A DNA stretch of 64,000 nt from Chloroflexota bacterium (lineage in GTDB: Bacteria; Chloroflexota; UBA6077; FW602-bin22; JACPRP01), in contig JACPRP010000035.1 of NCBI GenBank assembly GCA_016189905.1, positions 1-64,000 of the forward strand, in the 5' to 3' direction. Both the position numbers and the translations under genes were made by a program. The notes beneath the pieces were generated by a model. The model saw only the letters and a program-made list of their open reading frames with translations. It did no database searches and was not told the origin of the DNA. Positions 61,064 to 64,000 of the stretch are shown one piece after another (position 1 is the first letter of the stretch; every line of letters begins with the position of its first letter).

Positions 61064-62251
61064 TCAATCCTCGATCTCGGAGAAAGGGCAAACCTGATCC
61101 CCACCACTGTCCCAGAATAATCCCTGCCGCTCGATGTCCGCGAGCCTATCGACGGCTTCCTGCCGGCCCGGTTCGCGTCGCAAGATTTTCTTCAGCTCCA
61201 GAGCCGCGCAGTCCTGGCGCCCAATCGTTTTGTACAGTCCGGCCATGCTGAAATGATATTGAGGCCACTCGGAGGGTGGCCAGCCACGTGAGAGCCCATC
61301 GAAGGCGAACTCGTAAGCCGCGTGTTCAGGTTGGCCCGAGTTGAGATAGTAGCTTCCACGCTCGCCGTACGAGTATGGCCTGGCCCAGGGACGGGTGGGA
61401 CCCGCGTTCACGAATCGATCCACGTTCACGGCCACAGGAACCCGCCCGGCATCGCCGTCGGCGTCGCGTGCCGCTAGTTCATCTGGCCGCTGCGACTGGA
61501 GCCAGGCCGCGCGCCTGTACCAGCCCACGGCCCGGTCGCGCTCGTGTTTCCTTCTGTACAGGTCCCCGAGCGCGACCGAATAGACAAACCTGGTTCGGGC
61601 AGGCACCGGGGAGGCGATAAGCGCGTCGGCAAGCTCGGCGTCGGGATATCCCATGCGGGCAAGGAAGGCCAGGCCCAGTCGACGCGCAAACGACGCACCT
61701 TCTGGCTCGTCGGTCAGCTCGACCGCCAGATCGACGATCTCGTCCTCTCGTCCGGCCGATCTCAGGCTCCACACCAGGCGCTCCAGGAGCGCGCAATCGC
61801 CGAGTCCCGGGACCTCCGTCCCCTGGCTGCACCCCACTTCGACGGAACGCACCAGCGTCGTCGGCAGGAGCGGGTCGTCGGTGTTAGAGGCCACCGCCTC
61901 GCGCAACGTTTTCACCGCCGCTTCGCCGTCCCCTTTGAGCGCCTGCACCATGCCAAGTCCCCGCGCGGCGGAAGCGTATCCACCACTCCCGTCGCGACTA
62001 GCAAGGACGAAGAGGGGTTCAGCACTCTGCAGAAGCTCATCGGATACCTCGTCCTCTTCGCGGCGGTCTCCGGCGACGTCGTCGGAAGCGCGAACGCTGG
62101 CGATGGCCTTGCCCAATCGCAGGTTGGCCAGATTGAGCGCGGTGAAGCGAAGAACAACATCGTACTGCGACAGAGCCGCCAGAAGAAGGACGAGCAAGAG
62201 CAGGTAGTGTACGCAAAACCTAACCTTCAACCTTTTGTGAAAGCGATCCAT
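61064..62251 (-). CDS. Membrane-anchored TPR-like protein
   Basis: 395 residues. One N-terminal helix (~14-33, YLLLLVLLLAALSQYDVV), then helical repeats: ASAARGLGMVQALKGDGEAAVKTLREAVA, RFVYSVALGDLYRRKHERDRAVGWYRRAA, YHFSMAGLYKTIGRQDCAALELKKIL are TPR-like. Outside the membrane by topology. It may scaffold the glycan machinery; O-antigen ligase loci often have such proteins. Specific role unknown. 19 bp before the methyltransferase gene. Confidence 0.7.
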   Translation of the reverse strand: MDRFHKRLKVRFCVHYLLLLVLLLAALSQYDVVLRFTALNLANLRLGKAIASVRASDDVAGDRREEDEVSDELLQSAEPLFVLASRDGSGGYASAARGLGMVQALKGDGEAAVKTLREAVASNTDDPLLPTTLVRSVEVGCSQGTEVPGLGDCALLERLVWSLRSAGREDEIVDLAVELTDEPEGASFARRLGLAFLARMGYPDAELADALIASPVPARTRFVYSVALGDLYRRKHERDRAVGWYRRAAWLQSQRPDELAARDADGDAGRVPVAVNVDRFVNAGPTRPWARPYSYGERGSYYLNSGQPEHAAYEFAFDGLSRGWPPSEWPQYHFSMAGLYKTIGRQDCAALELKKILRREPGRQEAVDRLADIERQGLFWDSGGDQVCPFSEIED

Positions 62252-62324
62252 TACCCATATCTTCGAGGAGCAAAGAGGCGATAACCCTCGCTGTCTCCCA
62301 CTTGCCAGTTAGAGTATCGGCCCC

Positions 62325-62362
62325 CTATCGTAGGGGCGCCCGGCCGGTCGCCCCTACGATAG
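62325..62362. repeat. Inverted repeat (14-bp stem) in a 342-bp intergenic gap
   Basis: Arms CTATCGTAGGGGCG (62325-62338) and CGCCCCTACGATAG (62349-62362) are perfect complements; the loop CCCGGCCGGT is itself partly palindromic. It resembles the GTAGGGGCG-type palindromes seen between genes in many bacteria. It could end transcription but has no T-tract. Confidence 0.85.
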
Positions 62363-62389
62363 ATCGGCTGCTGTCCTCCTTCTGCGGAA

Positions 62390-62417
62390 GCGTAGTTCGT
62401 CCCGAGACGAACTACGC
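62390..62417. repeat. Second inverted repeat (12-bp stem) in the same gap
   Basis: GCGTAGTTCGTC-CCGA-GACGAACTACGC is a perfect 12-bp stem, 27 bp from the first. The remainder of 62252-62593 has a third weaker stem (CTCTC…GAGAG near 62430-62450) and no open frame of note. The promoter of the TPR-like gene should lie here; none stands out. Confidence 0.85.
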
Positions 62418-62593
62418 CACCCGGTCCGCTCTCTCTGGCAAAGGGAGAGGGGACTGAACCTCGGCCCCGGCGGGGCGACTGCATTCTTCTCGCCTCCGTG
62501 CCTCCTGCCTGTCCTCCCGCATCCTTCGGCGGAATGACGCAGAAGCATGCCTCCGTGTTGCACCGGACTTGTGCGTAACGGTACAACCGGCTG

Positions 62594-63808
62594 TCAGACG
62601 CCGGCCTCGACTGGCTCTCGCTCGGCATCGAGGAAGCGCACCTTCTCGCGCGTTCCGTCCCAGCGCACATCGGGAATCAGCACCTCGCGCTTCGCTTCGA
62701 TGCGCTCCCGGTGCTTCGACAGGTCTTGAATCATAATGCGCATCTCGGCTTCGACGTCGTGAGTGGGCTGGTAGCCCAGATCGAGCAGGTGCTGATGGTC
62801 GACGGCGTAGAAATGCTCTTCCAGCTCTTTGCGCGGGTTCTCGAGATTACGTATCGTCACGTCCAATCCGAGTCCGCCGGCCACTTTCTGCACCTTGAGC
62901 GCCAGCTCGGTAATGTCGTAGACTTCCTCGAACTGGTTGAACACCCGGTACTCGCCCGCTTTGGGTGGGTTTTGCAGCGCCAGGGTCAGGCACTGCATCG
63001 AATCGCGCAGAGGCAGGAAGCCTCGCTTCTGATGGCCCTTGCCGAACGGTGTAAGCGGGTGCCCGATGACGGCCTGGCAGCAGAAGCGATTGATCGCCGT
63101 GCCGAACGCCTGATCGAAGTCAAGCCTGGTAAGCAGGCGCTCGTCGTCTCCCATCTCGTCGATGCGTGTGCCGAAGACGACCCCCTGCATTATGTCGGTG
63201 GCGCGCAGGCCCCAGAGCCTGGAGGCCATCGCTATGTTGTTCGAACCGTGCACCTTGCTCTGGTGGTACCACGACCCGGCCTGGCGGGGGAAGGGTAGTC
63301 GATCCTTGCGCCCCCGATACTCGATCTCGAAGAAGCCTTCCGGAATCGGAACATTGGGCGTTCCGTACTCTCCCATAGTGCCTAGCTTGAGCAGGTGTGC
63401 CTCCGGTCGGATGTCGCGAATGGCGAACATCAGGTTGAACGTGGAGGTGATGTTGTTGGTCTGCACGAACACCGCGTGGTGTACGTCCAGCATCGAGTAA
63501 GGGGCCGACGGGCACTCGCCAAGCTGCACGATGGCGTCCGGCTGGAACTCGCGGAAGATCCTTTCCACCGGAGCGTACTCCCGCAGATCGTCGGGATAGA
63601 AGTGAAGCTCCGTGCCGTAGCGCTCTTTGAAGGCGCCAAGCCGCTCAGCCATCGGCGCGATGGGCGTGGCGCTCCACGATCCCATCTCCTCCACCCACTG
63701 GCGGCGGAAGAAAGTGTCGGCGCCGGCCACCTCGTGCCCGCGCGCAGCCAGATACTGGGCCAGAGACCAGCCAAGATAACCGTCAACGCCCGCGATGAAA
63801 ACCCTCAT
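62594..63808 (-). CDS. sqdB: UDP-sulfoquinovose synthase-like NAD-dependent epimerase (SqdB/SQD1 family)
   Basis: 404 residues from the ATG at 63808 (AAAGGAG 7 nt upstream). SQD1 hallmarks: AGVDGYLGWSLAQYLAARGHEV, FFRRQWVEE, ATPIAPMAERLGAFKERYG, LKLGTMGEYGTPN, FPRQAGSWYHQSKVHGSNNIA, TDIMQGVVFGTRIDE. The YxxxK pair is YHQSK. It would make UDP-sulfoquinovose from UDP-glucose and sulfite, or another C6-modified sugar. No SqdX-type sulfolipid synthase adjoins it, so the product may go to a glycan here. Follows the BY-kinase gene by 43 bp. Confidence 0.8.
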   Translation of the reverse strand: MRVFIAGVDGYLGWSLAQYLAARGHEVAGADTFFRRQWVEEMGSWSATPIAPMAERLGAFKERYGTELHFYPDDLREYAPVERIFREFQPDAIVQLGECPSAPYSMLDVHHAVFVQTNNITSTFNLMFAIRDIRPEAHLLKLGTMGEYGTPNVPIPEGFFEIEYRGRKDRLPFPRQAGSWYHQSKVHGSNNIAMASRLWGLRATDIMQGVVFGTRIDEMGDDERLLTRLDFDQAFGTAINRFCCQAVIGHPLTPFGKGHQKRGFLPLRDSMQCLTLALQNPPKAGEYRVFNQFEEVYDITELALKVQKVAGGLGLDVTIRNLENPRKELEEHFYAVDHQHLLDLGYQPTHDVEAEMRIMIQDLSKHRERIEAKREVLIPDVRWDGTREKVRFLDAEREPVEAGV

Positions 63809-63851
63809 TATCACACTCCTTTATCATACTCATTGTCGGAGACTAGCGCGG

Positions 63852-64000
63852 TCAGAGACTAACGCGCTCCCCATCGCGCTTCTCTTCCGGTCGTCGTGAG
63901 TACTTGTAGCCGTAATTGTAGTAGTAATACTGGTAGTAGTACCCGTCGTGAGGGGCCTTGAACCGATTGAGGACGACACCCAGCAGCGGCGCCCCAGGAC
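63852..64000 (-). CDS. C-terminal end of tyrosine kinase (BY-kinase, CpsD/CapB type), partial
   Basis: The frame enters from the window edge and reads GAPLLGVVLNRFKAPHDG, then a Tyr cluster (YYYQYYYYNYGYKY), then RRPEEKRDGERVSL and TGA. The LGVVLNR segment is the end of the P-loop ATPase fold in BY-kinases, and the Tyr-rich tail is the autophosphorylation site that controls polymer export and chain length. The catalytic part lies outside the window. Only about 49 codons are visible. Confidence 0.85.
   Translation of the reverse strand, partial: PGAPLLGVVLNRFKAPHDGYYYQYYYYNYGYKYSRRPEEKRDGERVSL

Noticed and set aside
1-64000. CRISPR arrays, tRNA or rRNA genes, phage modules, IS transposases
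   Set aside because: No evenly spaced repeat array, tRNA-like cloverleaf, conserved rRNA segment or transposase motif was seen on reading both strands.

Overview
The window looks like a chromosomal segment of a G+C-rich, probably Chloroflexota-type bacterium. This is inferred from three things. Two secreted proteins share an N-terminal 'FF.QTG…GGL..FGFPVS…' module of a kind common in that phylum. There is a SqdB-type UDP-sulfoquinovose synthase. There is also a long, single-strand exopolysaccharide locus that carries many Wzx/Wzy/PglC-type enzymes and no recognisable lipid A or LPS-core gene. No rRNA, tRNA, CRISPR array, transposase or phage gene was seen.

Layout. (1) 1-12.2 kb, mixed strands: a secreted TIM-barrel glycosidase and a P-type cation ATPase (+), a tandem-domain universal stress protein, a HAD-GH65 phosphorylase-like fusion translationally coupled to a PfkB sugar kinase (-), and a secreted PQQ-type sugar dehydrogenase (+). 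(2) 12.4-22.0 kb (-): UDP-xylose-synthase-like and UDP-glucose dehydrogenase genes, a YfhO-like membrane protein, a GT39-like mannosyltransferase, a YbhN/AglD-type flippase-like protein and a polyprenyl-phosphate GT2. (3) 22.2-25.2 kb (-): a MacA-like adaptor and a MacB-like permease without an adjacent ATPase. (4) 25.2-36.6 kb (-): two paralogous O-antigen ligase/polymerase proteins, a CapD/FlaA1-type dehydratase, a PglC-type phosphoglycosyl transferase, a DegT aminotransferase, a methyltransferase, a GT2 and a polysaccharide deacetylase. (5) 37.4-64 kb (-): a dense surface-glycan biosynthesis locus. It includes a second UDP-glucose dehydrogenase, a FemAB-like transferase, two large unrecognised carbohydrate proteins, a GT2-alcohol dehydrogenase fusion, a D-2-hydroxyacid dehydrogenase, a KdsB-like cytidylyltransferase, a Wzy and a Wzx. 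It also includes a tightly overlapping nonulosonate-like module: LIC12162-family transferase, SDR, methyltransferase, sugar isomerase, class IV aminotransferase, HAD phosphatase, SpsF-like cytidylyltransferase, NeuB-like synthase, methyltransferase. A SqdB gene follows, and the C-terminal tail of a tyrosine kinase (BY-kinase) runs off the end.

How the genes fit together: nucleotide-sugar enzymes (Ugd, Uxs, CapD, SqdB, NeuB/SpsF, KdsB-like) feed glycosyltransferases. PglC-type and GT2 enzymes start chains on undecaprenyl phosphate. Wzx/Wzy-like proteins export and polymerise them, and the BY-kinase probably sets chain export. Several genes end where the next begins (ATGA or short overlaps), so large operons read toward lower coordinates.

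The most unusual feature is repeat DNA inside and between genes. A 71-bp tandem repeat and related copies sit in frame inside the CapD-like gene and are read in different frames. A 36-bp in-frame duplication lies in the GH65 fusion. A dispersed ~100-bp element encodes an 'IEI..xVLIVR' peptide in three places, once forming the C-terminal tail of the Uxs-like protein. Two copies of a palindromic MITE-like element are present, one carrying a nested perfect 23-bp inverted repeat. All functional statements are from reading sequence motifs; no database search was run.
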